Shown: positions 1-6,850 of the stretch, piece by piece
Position numbering within the stretch: the stretch's first letter is position 1
How the letters are laid out: every line of letters starts with the position of its first letter
Assembly: GCA_903939555.1 (NCBI GenBank)
Contig: CAJAHV010000426.1
Coordinates: 1-11,927, forward strand
Length of the DNA: 11,927 bases
Source: an uncultured Alphaproteobacteria bacterium
GTDB lineage: Bacteria; Pseudomonadota; Alphaproteobacteria; Sphingomonadales; Sphingomonadaceae
Direction of reading: 5' to 3'
Notes under the pieces: generated by a model
Seen by the model: the letters and a program-made list of their open reading frames with translations, nothing else
The model's database searches: none
What the model was told of the DNA's origin: nothing
Position numbers and translations under genes: made by a program

Positions 1-1619
1 AGCGGCTGCATGCCAGTAAAGATGTAATCGAGCGCCCCCTGGGTCACACCGCCGACACCGATCCGGTTGATCGGCACGCAGCCATTGTCCGGCGTGGTCA
101 GCGTCGAGCGGCAGACGATCGTTCCCGCCGCGACACCCGCGGCATTGCCGGCCGGTGCCAACACGGCATCCTGCGCCAGCGCCATGCGGGCGGTATTCCA
201 GGTGTTGGTCAGCTTTTCCTTGGCCTTGGTAATGCCAGCCTGATAATAGCCGCTCCAGTTCCAATCCTTGCCCAACATTTCGAAATCGCCATCTGCGCCA
301 ATAACATAGCGCGACACCTCGCGGATATTATCGCTGCCCGCTGCCGGAATGCCGGCGTTGCTGGTGCCGATGGTGAAGCTGGTCAGGTTGTTGGCGGCCA
401 GCGTTGCCTTGAAGGCGGTCGGCACAAAGGCATTATCGGCCCGGATGACCACGCCGGTGCTCGGCGTCTGCTGGTAAAAGCTCTGGCCCTCGTAGCGGCT
501 GTACGACATCTGGCCGAACAGCTTGAACGCCGGCGACAGTTCATAGCTCAACCGCCCGAACGCCGAGGTGCGGTTTTCATTCGGCACCAGCGAGTTGGAG
601 CTCAGATGCCCGACGCGGGTGATAAGATAGTCGCCGCCGACCATCCACTGGCCGTTACTCGGGCCGAAGGTCAGCTGGTTGATCGACGCCTGGCCATTGG
701 TGATCTGGCCAAAATAGGTGCCCTTGAGCACGCCGGTGGAAATCAGCCCACCCGGGGTGAACTGGCCGGGGCCGATGCCGGCCTGCACCAACCGCGCCGG
801 CAGGCCGTTGGTGGTGGTGAAGGCCGGGTTGTCGATCTGGAAGAAGCCGGCGTTGTTCCAGTCGCGGTCGATGGTATCGACGCCGGTCTGGTCGAAATAT
901 TCGGCGCTGAGCAGCAAATGCCCGCGGCCATCGGCAAAACCGGTGCCCCAGGTGAGCGAGGCCTTGTGGTTGCCGGCATCGCCATAAGTGGTGACGCCAT
1001 ATTCATATTCGGCCTTCAGCCCCTTGAACTCCTTGTCGAGGATGAAGTTGATGACCCCCGAGACGGCATCCGAGCCATAGGCCGAGGACGCACCCCCGGT
1101 GACGACATCGACCTGCTTGATCAGCGCTTGGGGGAAGGTGTTGACGTCGACGATGCCGCCCGTCGACGAGGCGACCGAGCGCTGACCATCGAACAGCACC
1201 AGCGTGCGGGCGGCGCCGAGCGCGCGCAGGTTGATCGAGGCGATGCCGGCGATGCCGTTCGACAACGACCCTGAAGAGTTGGCCGCTGTCGAACTGCCGC
1301 GCACCGACGGCAGGGTGTTGACGAAATCGGCAATATTGGCGGGCGATTCGGCCTTGAGTTCCTTCGCCCCGATAACGCTGACCGGGGTGGGCGCATCATA
1401 GCCATCACGGGCGATGCGACTGCCGGTGACGACGATCGCTTCGGTGCCATCGGCAAGCTCGGCGGCCGGCTGCATCGGCGCAGGCTGGGCCTGCTGCGCT
1501 TGCGCGGCGCCGGCGACAAGCAGGGCAAGCCCGCTGCTGGCGATCAGGAAACGATGCAGCGCCTTAACGGCGATTTCATGCTGCGCCTTCGCGGCGATGC
1601 TACCTACGGTCGTGATCAT
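1..1619 (-). CDS. TonB-dependent outer-membrane receptor, N-terminal part (C-terminus outside window)
   Basis: An outer-membrane beta-barrel receptor that imports a ligand using TonB-ExbBD energy; the ligand cannot be told from sequence. The frame is open from the ATG at 1619 to the window edge (539 full codons). It starts with a signal peptide having an unusually long n-region (about 20 residues), a hydrophobic core (about 24-39) and a likely cleavage site after AQA at 41. The plug domain follows: an EAIVVTGSRI-type opening near residue 56 and a YGSDAVSGVINFIL segment typical of plug ends, then aromatic-rich beta-strand repeats. Two cysteines at 503 and 514, in a CRSTLT...GCVP context, match a pair common in alphaproteobacterial receptors and probably form a surface-loop disulfide. 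The start is supported by AGGGGG at 1625-1630, five bases upstream. It is divergent from the AmpG-like gene. Family members are usually 800-1100 residues, so roughly half is seen here. Confidence 0.93.
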   Translation of the reverse strand, partial: MITTVGSIAAKAQHEIAVKALHRFLIASSGLALLVAGAAQAQQAQPAPMQPAAELADGTEAIVVTGSRIARDGYDAPTPVSVIGAKELKAESPANIADFVNTLPSVRGSSTAANSSGSLSNGIAGIASINLRALGAARTLVLFDGQRSVASSTGGIVDVNTFPQALIKQVDVVTGGASSAYGSDAVSGVINFILDKEFKGLKAEYEYGVTTYGDAGNHKASLTWGTGFADGRGHLLLSAEYFDQTGVDTIDRDWNNAGFFQIDNPAFTTTNGLPARLVQAGIGPGQFTPGGLISTGVLKGTYFGQITNGQASINQLTFGPSNGQWMVGGDYLITRVGHLSSNSLVPNENRTSAFGRLSYELSPAFKLFGQMSYSRYEGQSFYQQTPSTGVVIRADNAFVPTAFKATLAANNLTSFTIGTSNAGIPAAGSDNIREVSRYVIGADGDFEMLGKDWNWSGYYQAGITKAKEKLTNTWNTARMALAQDAVLAPAGNAAGVAAGTIVCRSTLTTPDNGCVPINRIGVGGVTQGALDYIFTGMQP

Positions 1620-1850
1620 TCTGTCCCCCTTTGAAAGATCGCGGTTGCCCACGCCTCCCCCCCGGACTTCACTGCCGGTTCCTGCCCTTGACGTTACTGG
1701 CTGCCCCGCCGTTGCCATCTGGCATGAGCGGCCAGTCTCCCGCAAGGCCCCGACGGTGGGACGCATCCCCCAAATGTCACATACGCCTTTTGACGTAGCA
1801 CCCCCGTCGCAGGTGCGTGACAGCGCGGCCGGGGGCGCTACAATGCGGTC
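1620..1850. other. Divergent spacer between the TonB receptor and the AmpG-like permease
   Basis: These 231 bases carry no convincing gene. On the minus strand they hold the receptor's ribosome binding site (1625-1630) and a run of seven C (1657-1663, G on the transcribed sense of the receptor leader). On the plus strand they hold the putative permease promoter (1817-1844). A TGTCACA motif at 1775-1781, with TGACG at 1791-1795, gives a weak imperfect inverted repeat. I could not identify a convincing promoter for the receptor. Confidence 0.6.
1817..1844 (+). promoter_or_regulatory. Putative sigma-70-type promoter for the AmpG-like gene, giving a leaderless transcript
   Basis: GTGACA at 1817-1822 (five of six match TTGACA) and TACAAT at 1839-1844 (five of six match TATAAT) are separated by 16 bases. 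Transcription would be expected to begin about seven bases after the -10 box, which falls on or next to the A of the ATG at 1851. There is no purine-rich Shine-Dalgarno sequence between the -10 box and the ATG, so the arrangement suggests a leaderless mRNA. Confidence 0.45.
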
Positions 1851-3176
1851 ATGAACCAAGCGCCGCCCGAAGACTGGACCCGCCATCTGCCCGCGCTGCT
1901 GCGCCCCTATGCCGAAAAGGGGCCGGTCGGCGCGCTGCTGCTCGGCATGGCATCGGGTTTTCCGATCGCGATGATCGCCGCGACACTAACCACCCGCCTC
2001 GCCGAAAGCGGCATCGAGAAAAAGACTGTCACCGCCTTTGCGCTGGCGCTGCTGATGTACAATCTCAAGCTTTTGTGGGCGCCGGTGATCGACCGGGTGC
2101 GGCTGCCGCTGCTCGCCGCGCTGATCGGGCATCGCCGCGCCTGGTTGCTGGTCACCGCGCTCGGCGTTGTCCTGGCGGTGGCCTGGCTCGGCCTTGCCGA
2201 TCCGGTAACGCAACTGCCGACGGTTGTTGCCGCCGCGATTGCCGTGGGTTTCGCCGGGGCCAGCTTCGATATCGTCATCGATGCCTATCGCATCGAAAAT
2301 CTTTCTCCCGAGCAGCTCGGCACCGGCTCCGGCATGACACAATATGGCTGGCGAATCGGCAACGCGCTCGCCGCTTCGACCGTGCTGGTGCTCGCCGGCC
2401 GCGCCGGTTGGTCGGTCGCTTATGTCGCGGCCACGCTCTTCGTGCTGCCGGCACTGGCGGCGGCGCTGTTGCTCGGCGAACCCGAACGCCCGGCCGTGTC
2501 CGGTGCGGCCAAGCGCGGCTGGGCGGCGGTGCAGGATGCCGTGGTGGCGCCGCTTGCCGATTTCCTGACGCGGCAGGGGGCGGCGCTGACGCTGGTGTTC
2601 GTTCTCCTGCACAAGATCGGTGATACCGTCGCCAACCTGTCGCTGCGGCTGTTGTTTGCCGATCTGGGTTTCAGCAAGGATGAAATCGCCGGCTATGATG
2701 TCGGCATCGGCTTTGTCGCGCTGCTCGTCGGTATCTTCGTCGGCGGGCTGCTCTATAAGGTCATCGGGCTGAAATGGTCGGTGCTGATCAGTCTCGTGCT
2801 GATGGGCATCTCCAATCTGGGCTTTGCGCTGCTCGCCATCGCCGGCCATTCCAATCTCGGCATGGCGCTGGCCATCGGTTTCGAAAATTTCAGCAGCGGT
2901 TTCGGCGGGGTGGCTGTCGGCGCCTATTTCGCCGCGCTCTGCGACCATCGCTTTACCGCCACACAGTTCGCACTGGTCTCCGCCGCCGCCTCGGTGGTCG
3001 GGCGCTTGTTCAGCGCCTCGACCGCCGGCGGGCTGATCGAGACGCTCGGTTATGTCGATTTCTACTTCGTCACCACCCTGCTCGCCGTGCCCGGCATCGC
3101 CATCTTTGCTTATATGATGCGCGCCGGGCTGGTCGAGGATGCGCTGCCGCCCGCCAAACCTGTGTCACCAGCCTGA
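1851..3176 (+). CDS. ampG: AmpG-like MFS permease (muropeptide transporter family)
   Basis: An inner-membrane major-facilitator protein of 441 residues with about 12 hydrophobic segments. Several motifs match the AmpG branch, which imports anhydro-muropeptides for peptidoglycan recycling: GMASGFPIAM near residue 32, LLWAPVIDR near 74, a GHRRAWLL segment after it, DAYRIENL in the middle, and ENFSSGFGG followed by HRFTATQFAL near 366. E. coli AmpG is about 490 residues, so this is a shorter form. No ampC, ampD or nagZ lies nearby, so the substrate is inferred from family only, and a related sugar or peptide solute is possible. The start has no visible ribosome binding site but lies just after a -10-like box, consistent with leaderless translation. 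An inverted repeat (3160-3181) overlaps the stop codon. Confidence 0.8.
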   Translation: MNQAPPEDWTRHLPALLRPYAEKGPVGALLLGMASGFPIAMIAATLTTRLAESGIEKKTVTAFALALLMYNLKLLWAPVIDRVRLPLLAALIGHRRAWLLVTALGVVLAVAWLGLADPVTQLPTVVAAAIAVGFAGASFDIVIDAYRIENLSPEQLGTGSGMTQYGWRIGNALAASTVLVLAGRAGWSVAYVAATLFVLPALAAALLLGEPERPAVSGAAKRGWAAVQDAVVAPLADFLTRQGAALTLVFVLLHKIGDTVANLSLRLLFADLGFSKDEIAGYDVGIGFVALLVGIFVGGLLYKVIGLKWSVLISLVLMGISNLGFALLAIAGHSNLGMALAIGFENFSSGFGGVAVGAYFAALCDHRFTATQFALVSAAASVVGRLFSASTAGGLIETLGYVDFYFVTTLLAVPGIAIFAYMMRAGLVEDALPPAKPVSPA

Positions 3177-3181
3177 CACAG
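3160..3181. repeat. Perfect 8-bp inverted repeat over the permease stop codon
   Basis: The arms CTGTGTCA (3160-3167) and TGACACAG (3174-3181) are perfect complements around a six-base loop; the right arm contains the TGA stop of the AmpG-like gene. It lies 78 bases before the preferred olsB start. No T-run follows on either strand, so it does not look like a classical intrinsic terminator. It could be an operator for olsB or a transcript-stabilising hairpin. A related CTGTCACA lies just downstream at 3195-3202. Confidence 0.5.
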
Positions 3182-3246
3182 ATTCGCACCGCGACTGTCA
3201 CAAAAACCGGCTAGGGCAACCGCAGCGCCGCCATGGTGCCGCCATC

Positions 3247-3250
3247 GGAG
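3247..3250 (+). promoter_or_regulatory. Ribosome binding site that decides the olsB start
   Basis: GGAG lies nine bases before the ATG at 3260. In-frame ATGs also occur at 3233, with no close purine-rich motif, and at 3254, only three bases from the GGAG. The 3260 start is therefore preferred. Confidence 0.55.
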
Positions 3251-3259
3251 TCGATGTTC

Positions 3260-4105
3260 ATGGGTCTCGCCCTCAGCCGTCCGACCGCCATTGCCCCGCA
3301 GTTGCTCGCCGCGGCACCCTTCATCCACCGCGTCGGCCAGCTCGATGTCCGCCTCGCCGTCTCCGAGGCCGAAATCGCCGCCGCCCAGGCGCTGCGCTAC
3401 CAGATCTTCTATGATGAAATGGGGGCGGCTCCGACTGCCGCCATGGCGCGCGAACGCCGCGATATCGATCCTTATGACATGATCTGCGACCATCTGCTCG
3501 TCGTCGATCACGGCCTTGATGGCCGCCCGCATGTCGTCGGCACCTATCGCCTGCTGCGCCAGTCGGTCGCCACCGCGCACCACGGTTTCTATTCCGCCGG
3601 CGAATATGACCTCGCGCCACTGATCGCCCAATCGGTCGCCGGCGGGCAATTGCTCGAACTCGGCCGCAGCTGCGTTGCCCCGGCGTGGCGCAACAATGCC
3701 ACCATCTCGCTGCTCTGGCGCGGCATCGCTTCCTATCTCCAGACGCACAACATCGGCCATATGTTCGGCTGCGCCTCGCTGCACGGCGCCGATCCGCTGC
3801 TCCACACCGCCGAACTGTCGTACCTCTACCATCACCATCTGGCGCCGCCGCAACTGCGCGCCCGGGCGCATGACAGCAACCATGTCCCCATGGACCGCCT
3901 CCCCGCCGCCTCGATCGACACCCGCGCCGCCTCGCGCGCGCTGCCACCGCTCATCAAGGGTTACCTCCGCGTCGGCGCCATGGTCGGCGATGGCGGCTTT
4001 GTCGACCACCAGTTCAATACCGTCGATGTATTCGTCATCATGCCGGTCGATCGCATCACCAGCCGCTATGCGGCGCGGTTTGTCGGGGCGAACGATTCGC
4101 AGTAA
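3260..4105 (+). CDS. olsB: L-ornithine N-alpha-acyltransferase (OlsB), ornithine lipid synthesis
   Basis: OlsB transfers a 3-hydroxyacyl chain from acyl-ACP to the alpha-amino group of ornithine, giving lyso-ornithine lipid; OlsA, not in this window, adds the second acyl chain. The protein has 281 residues from this start (290 from the ATG at 3233) and matches family length. Visible family motifs include ALRYQIFYDEMG near the N-terminus, DPYDMICDHLLVVD, VVGTYRLLRQ, ELGRSC ending at Cys138, LLWRGI, FGCASLHGADP, LPPLIKGYLRVGA from residue 228 and FNTVDVFVIMPV near the end. This is a GNAT-like fold acting at the inner face of the cytoplasmic membrane. Some OlsB relatives use other amino acids, so ornithine is the family default rather than proven here. 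The neighbours do not include olsA. Confidence 0.85.
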   Translation: MGLALSRPTAIAPQLLAAAPFIHRVGQLDVRLAVSEAEIAAAQALRYQIFYDEMGAAPTAAMARERRDIDPYDMICDHLLVVDHGLDGRPHVVGTYRLLRQSVATAHHGFYSAGEYDLAPLIAQSVAGGQLLELGRSCVAPAWRNNATISLLWRGIASYLQTHNIGHMFGCASLHGADPLLHTAELSYLYHHHLAPPQLRARAHDSNHVPMDRLPAASIDTRAASRALPPLIKGYLRVGAMVGDGGFVDHQFNTVDVFVIMPVDRITSRYAARFVGANDSQ

Positions 4106-4119
4106 AGTGTCTCCGACGG

Positions 4120-4138
4120 GCAGGGGCTCAGCCCCTGC
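4120..4138. repeat. GC-rich perfect hairpin between olsB and the FrnE-like gene
   Basis: GCAGGGGC (4120-4127) and GCCCCTGC (4131-4138) are perfect complements with a TCA loop. The hairpin lies 14 bases after the olsB stop and 21 bases before the preferred start of the next gene. No T-run follows, so efficient intrinsic termination is unlikely. It may partly uncouple the two genes or stabilise the olsB message. It could also be a copy of a dispersed palindromic repeat, although I saw no second copy in this window. Confidence 0.5.
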
Positions 4139-4149
4139 ACCCGATTGAT

Positions 4150-4153
4150 GGAG
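4150..4153 (+). promoter_or_regulatory. Ribosome binding site that favours a GTG start for the FrnE-like gene
   Basis: GGAG lies six bases before the GTG at 4160, an ideal spacing. The upstream in-frame candidates, TTG at 4145 and ATG at 4148, lie before or within this motif and have no comparable site of their own. Confidence 0.5.
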
Positions 4154-4159
4154 ACGCAC

Positions 4160-4810
4160 GTGAAACGCATGCGGATTGATTTTGTCAGTGATGTAGTGTG
4201 CCCGTGGTGCGTCATCGGGCTGAAGTCGCTCGAACAGGCGCTTGCCAACGCTGCCGATGTCGTGCGCGCGGACATCCGTTTCCAGCCGTTCGAGCTCAAC
4301 CCCGACATGCCGCGCGCCGGCGAAAATGTCAGCGAGCATGTCGCCCGCAAATATGGCGCCGACCCGGAACGTTCGCGCGGCACCCGCGACCTTATCCGCA
4401 CCAGCGCTGCTGCCTTTGGTTTCGCCATGAACAGCGGCCCCGACAGCCGCATCTGGAATACCTTCGATTGCCATCGCCTGCTGCACTGGGCCGGCCTGTC
4501 GGGCCACCAGGCGGCGCTCAAGCTCGCGCTGTTCACGACGCATTTCAGCGATGGCCGCGACCTTGGCGACCCCGAAACGCTGGTTGCCGCCGCCGCCGGT
4601 GTCGGGCTGGATGCCGCCGCCGCCCGCGACATCCTCGCCAGTGGCACCTATACCAACGAAGTCCGCCATGACGAACGCTTCTGGCGCGAACAGGGCATCA
4701 GCGCCGTGCCGGCCGTCATCATCGACGGTAAATATCTCATCACCGGTGGCCAACCCGTCGAAGCCTTTGAAAAAGCCATTCGCCGTATCGCCGCCGAAAC
4801 CCCGGCCTGA
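4160..4810 (+). CDS. FrnE/DsbA-family thiol oxidoreductase (thioredoxin fold, CPWC)
   Basis: A cytoplasmic member of the DsbA superfamily, of the FrnE/2-hydroxychromene-carboxylate isomerase type. It has 216 residues from the GTG at 4160, matching the usual 210-240. The first strand MRIDFVSDVVCPWC carries the redox motif C14-P-W-C17. An all-helical insertion occupies the middle, and the cis-proline loop VPAVIIDGKYLITG has its proline near residue 184. The C-terminal GGQPVEAFEKAI helix is typical of FrnE relatives. There is no signal peptide, so unlike classical DsbA it should act in the cytoplasm, perhaps in disulfide isomerisation or glutathione-linked chemistry; the substrate is unknown. 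It follows olsB at 54 bases with a hairpin between, and converges on the CorA gene with a 13-base gap lacking a terminator-like structure. Confidence 0.88.
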   Translation: MKRMRIDFVSDVVCPWCVIGLKSLEQALANAADVVRADIRFQPFELNPDMPRAGENVSEHVARKYGADPERSRGTRDLIRTSAAAFGFAMNSGPDSRIWNTFDCHRLLHWAGLSGHQAALKLALFTTHFSDGRDLGDPETLVAAAAGVGLDAAAARDILASGTYTNEVRHDERFWREQGISAVPAVIIDGKYLITGGQPVEAFEKAIRRIAAETPA

Positions 4811-4823
4811 TCGCGACCAGCCC

Positions 4824-5801
4824 CTATAACCACCCCCGCCAGCGGAACACCGGATACGGCAGGATCGCCGACGCCAGCATCAGCGCCAGCGCCCAAGGAT
4901 AGCCCAGTTTCCACCCCAGCTCGGGCATGATCGCAAAGTTCATGCCGTAGATCCCGGCGATCAGCGTCGGCGGCATGAAGACAATGGCACCAACCGAAAA
5001 AATCTTCAGCACGGCGTTTTGCTCGATCGAAATCAGCCCCAGTGCCGCATCGAGCAAAAAGGTGATGTTGCCCGACAAATAACTCGAATGATCCGACAGC
5101 GAGGCAATATCGCGCGACAGGCTTTTGACATGCGGCTGAATGCCGGTCGATTTGGGCGCCGCAAATATCAGATAGCCGAGCGCGCGATTGAGACTGACCG
5201 CAGCGTGACGCGCCTTCGACAGCGCATCCTGAGCATGCCCCAGCCGGATCAGCAACGATTGCAGCGCCAGGTTCGACACCCGCTGCTGGCCACCGACACG
5301 GGCGCGACGAAACGCCTGTCGCGACACCGCATCGACTTCGCGGCCAACATGTTCGATGCCGTCGGCAAGCCGGTCAACCACCGCATCGAGCAGATGCACC
5401 AGCGCCATTCCCGAATTTTCGCACAACAGCGGCGTGCGCTCGACATGCGCTGCGAAGCGTTCGAACGACTGGATTTCAGCGTGGCGCACGGTAATCAGAT
5501 GCGCCGGCGTCAGGATGAAACTGACGGCGTGGTTCTCCGGATTGGCCCGCAGGATGCCGGTTGCCAGCGTTGCCGTCATGTAGATGGCGCCATTTTCTTC
5601 ATATAACCGGCTGGAGGTTTCGATCTCGTCCATCTCCTCCTCACTCGGCACGGCGATGCCGGTTACCGCCTCGACAAAAGCCTCTTCCTCGGCAGACGGA
5701 TTGTACAGGTCGATCCAGATGGCGCCCGCGGGCAGCACGCCCGCAGCGGCATCGACGGTGATGACATTCATGTCACCGGCGGGGGTGATGGCGCGCAGCA
5801 T
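4824..5801 (-). CDS. corA: CorA-family divalent metal ion channel
   Basis: A homopentameric inner-membrane channel family for Mg2+, with Co2+ and Ni2+ also carried. The 325-residue protein has a large cytoplasmic domain (1 to about 260), mixed alpha/beta then long helices, and two C-terminal membrane helices (about 262-285 and 301-318). The signature selectivity motif Y285-GMN-F is intact, and the short periplasmic loop contains the conserved MPEL. The length fits the family. The closely related ZntB exporters share this layout, so the direction and metal are not fixed by sequence. The ATG at 5801 has only a weak GGAA about five bases upstream; a second in-frame ATG at codon 11 has no better site. 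It is divergent from the cytochrome b gene over a 179-base spacer and convergent with the FrnE-like gene. Confidence 0.92.
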   Translation of the reverse strand: MLRAITPAGDMNVITVDAAAGVLPAGAIWIDLYNPSAEEEAFVEAVTGIAVPSEEEMDEIETSSRLYEENGAIYMTATLATGILRANPENHAVSFILTPAHLITVRHAEIQSFERFAAHVERTPLLCENSGMALVHLLDAVVDRLADGIEHVGREVDAVSRQAFRRARVGGQQRVSNLALQSLLIRLGHAQDALSKARHAAVSLNRALGYLIFAAPKSTGIQPHVKSLSRDIASLSDHSSYLSGNITFLLDAALGLISIEQNAVLKIFSVGAIVFMPPTLIAGIYGMNFAIMPELGWKLGYPWALALMLASAILPYPVFRWRGWL

Positions 5802-5906
5802 CGTGTTTCCAATCTCAAGCCCGGCCCTGCAGACTTACCGTCATTCGCCGCCATGGCAACCGTCGGGCACCGGCGCGTGGCGGGGCTTGCGCCGGCCAGT
5901 GCGGCC

Positions 5907-5950
5907 TTGCCGGCGGCAAATTATACCCGCAACGCCGCTTATTGCGTATA
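5907..5950. promoter_or_regulatory. Two adjacent palindromes in the corA/cytochrome b divergent spacer (possible operators)
   Basis: TTGCCGGCGGCAA at 5907-5919 is a perfect 13-base palindrome with a central G. Directly after it, TATAC (5922-5926) and GTATA (5946-5950) form outer arms, with GCAA (5929-5932) and TTGC (5942-5945) as inner arms, giving a nine-pair inverted repeat with a two-base bulge. Both lie upstream of the cytochrome b start at 5981, whose ribosome binding site AAAGGGG is at 5964-5970. The AT-rich arms could overlap the promoter. No known operator consensus was recognised. Confidence 0.4.
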
Positions 5951-5980
5951 GAGTACCGCTGACAAAGGGGCCGCGCAGCC

Positions 5981-6850
5981 ATGGCGACAAGCAAGATGAC
6001 CGGCGACACCGCCGCAATCCCTGCACCATCCTATCTGTTTCACCGCCATACGCTGGCGGTGCGGGTGACACACGGGATCAACGCCATCGCCATCGCCTTT
6101 CTGCTCGGCACCGGCTTCAATATCTTCAACGCCCATCCCAGCCTGTACTGGGGCCACTATGGCGCCGAGGCCGATGCTGCGAAACGCTGGCTTGAAATCG
6201 GCTCGGCCACCACGCCGGCGGGGCAGGCCCATGGCTTTGTCCGCATCGGCAGCCTGACAGTGCGGACTACCGGCGTGCTCGGCATTTCGACGGGCAGCAA
6301 CGGCCGCCTGCAGGCCATCGCCTACCCCGGCTGGGCGACGATTCCGGCGGGGCGTGACCTTGCCACGGCGCGTAATTTCCACTTTTTCTTCGCCTGGGTG
6401 CTGATCCTCAATGGGTTGCTGTATCTGGGCCATGGCCTCGCCACCGGCCATCTGCGCCGCGACCTGCTGCCCCGGCTGAAGGAGCTTGGCCCCGCCACCA
6501 TCGGCGGCGACATCATCCGTCACGTCCGGCTGCAATTCCCCAAGGGCGAGGCCTCGAAACGCTATCATATCCTGCAAAAGCTCGCCTATGGCGGCATCGT
6601 GTTCGTCATCATCCCGCTGGCCATCCTGACCGGGTTGGGCATGTCGCCGGGCGCCAATGCCGCCTGGTCATGGCTGCCCGATGTCTTTGGCGGGCGGCCA
6701 TCGTCGCGCTCGCTGCATTGGGTGGCGGCCAATCTCATCCTGCTGTTCATCGCCGTCCACCTCATGATGGTGGTGCTCGCCGGACCATTCAACGAAATCA
6801 GGTCGATGATTACCGGCAAATTCCGTATCGACCCGGAGACCGCGAAATGA
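5981..6850 (+). CDS. Cytochrome b561-type membrane subunit (di-haem, partner of Mo-oxidoreductase)
   Basis: An integral membrane cytochrome b of 289 residues, of the Ni/Fe-hydrogenase, formate dehydrogenase and thiosulfate reductase b-subunit type, passing electrons between the quinone pool and a periplasmic partner. Candidate haem-ligand histidines lie in membrane segments: His31 (RVTHGIN), His134 (NFHFFFAW), His196 (RYHILQKLAYG), His246 (SLHWVAAN) and His260 (AVHLMM). A stretch of roughly 75 residues (about 55-130) between the first and second membrane segments would lie outside the membrane and has no cysteine motif. AAAGGGG ten bases upstream supports the ATG. The stop overlaps the next gene's start (ATGA), so the two are translationally coupled. 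It is not MsrQ, which has a different fold. Two palindromes upstream suggest regulation. Confidence 0.88.
   Translation: MATSKMTGDTAAIPAPSYLFHRHTLAVRVTHGINAIAIAFLLGTGFNIFNAHPSLYWGHYGAEADAAKRWLEIGSATTPAGQAHGFVRIGSLTVRTTGVLGISTGSNGRLQAIAYPGWATIPAGRDLATARNFHFFFAWVLILNGLLYLGHGLATGHLRRDLLPRLKELGPATIGGDIIRHVRLQFPKGEASKRYHILQKLAYGGIVFVIIPLAILTGLGMSPGANAAWSWLPDVFGGRPSSRSLHWVAANLILLFIAVHLMMVVLAGPFNEIRSMITGKFRIDPETAK

Noticed and set aside
606..1274. A 222-codon plus-strand frame opposite the TonB receptor.
   Set aside because: The minus-strand receptor frame is continuous with plug and barrel motifs; the plus frame is an antisense shadow.
1986..2948. A 320-codon minus-strand frame opposite the AmpG-like gene.
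   Set aside because: The plus frame encodes a coherent 12-helix transporter; the antisense frame is a polar, Gln/Arg/Glu-rich shadow of hydrophobic codons.
3110..4753. A 547-codon open frame on the minus strand opposite olsB and the FrnE-like gene.
   Set aside because: Both plus-strand genes have strong family motifs throughout; the antisense frame has a low-complexity Gly/Ala/Asp/Arg composition typical of the mirror of GC-rich codons and no recognisable domain.
5019..5606. A 195-codon plus-strand frame opposite corA.
   Set aside because: corA is intact with its GMN motif and two membrane helices; the opposite frame has no recognised features.
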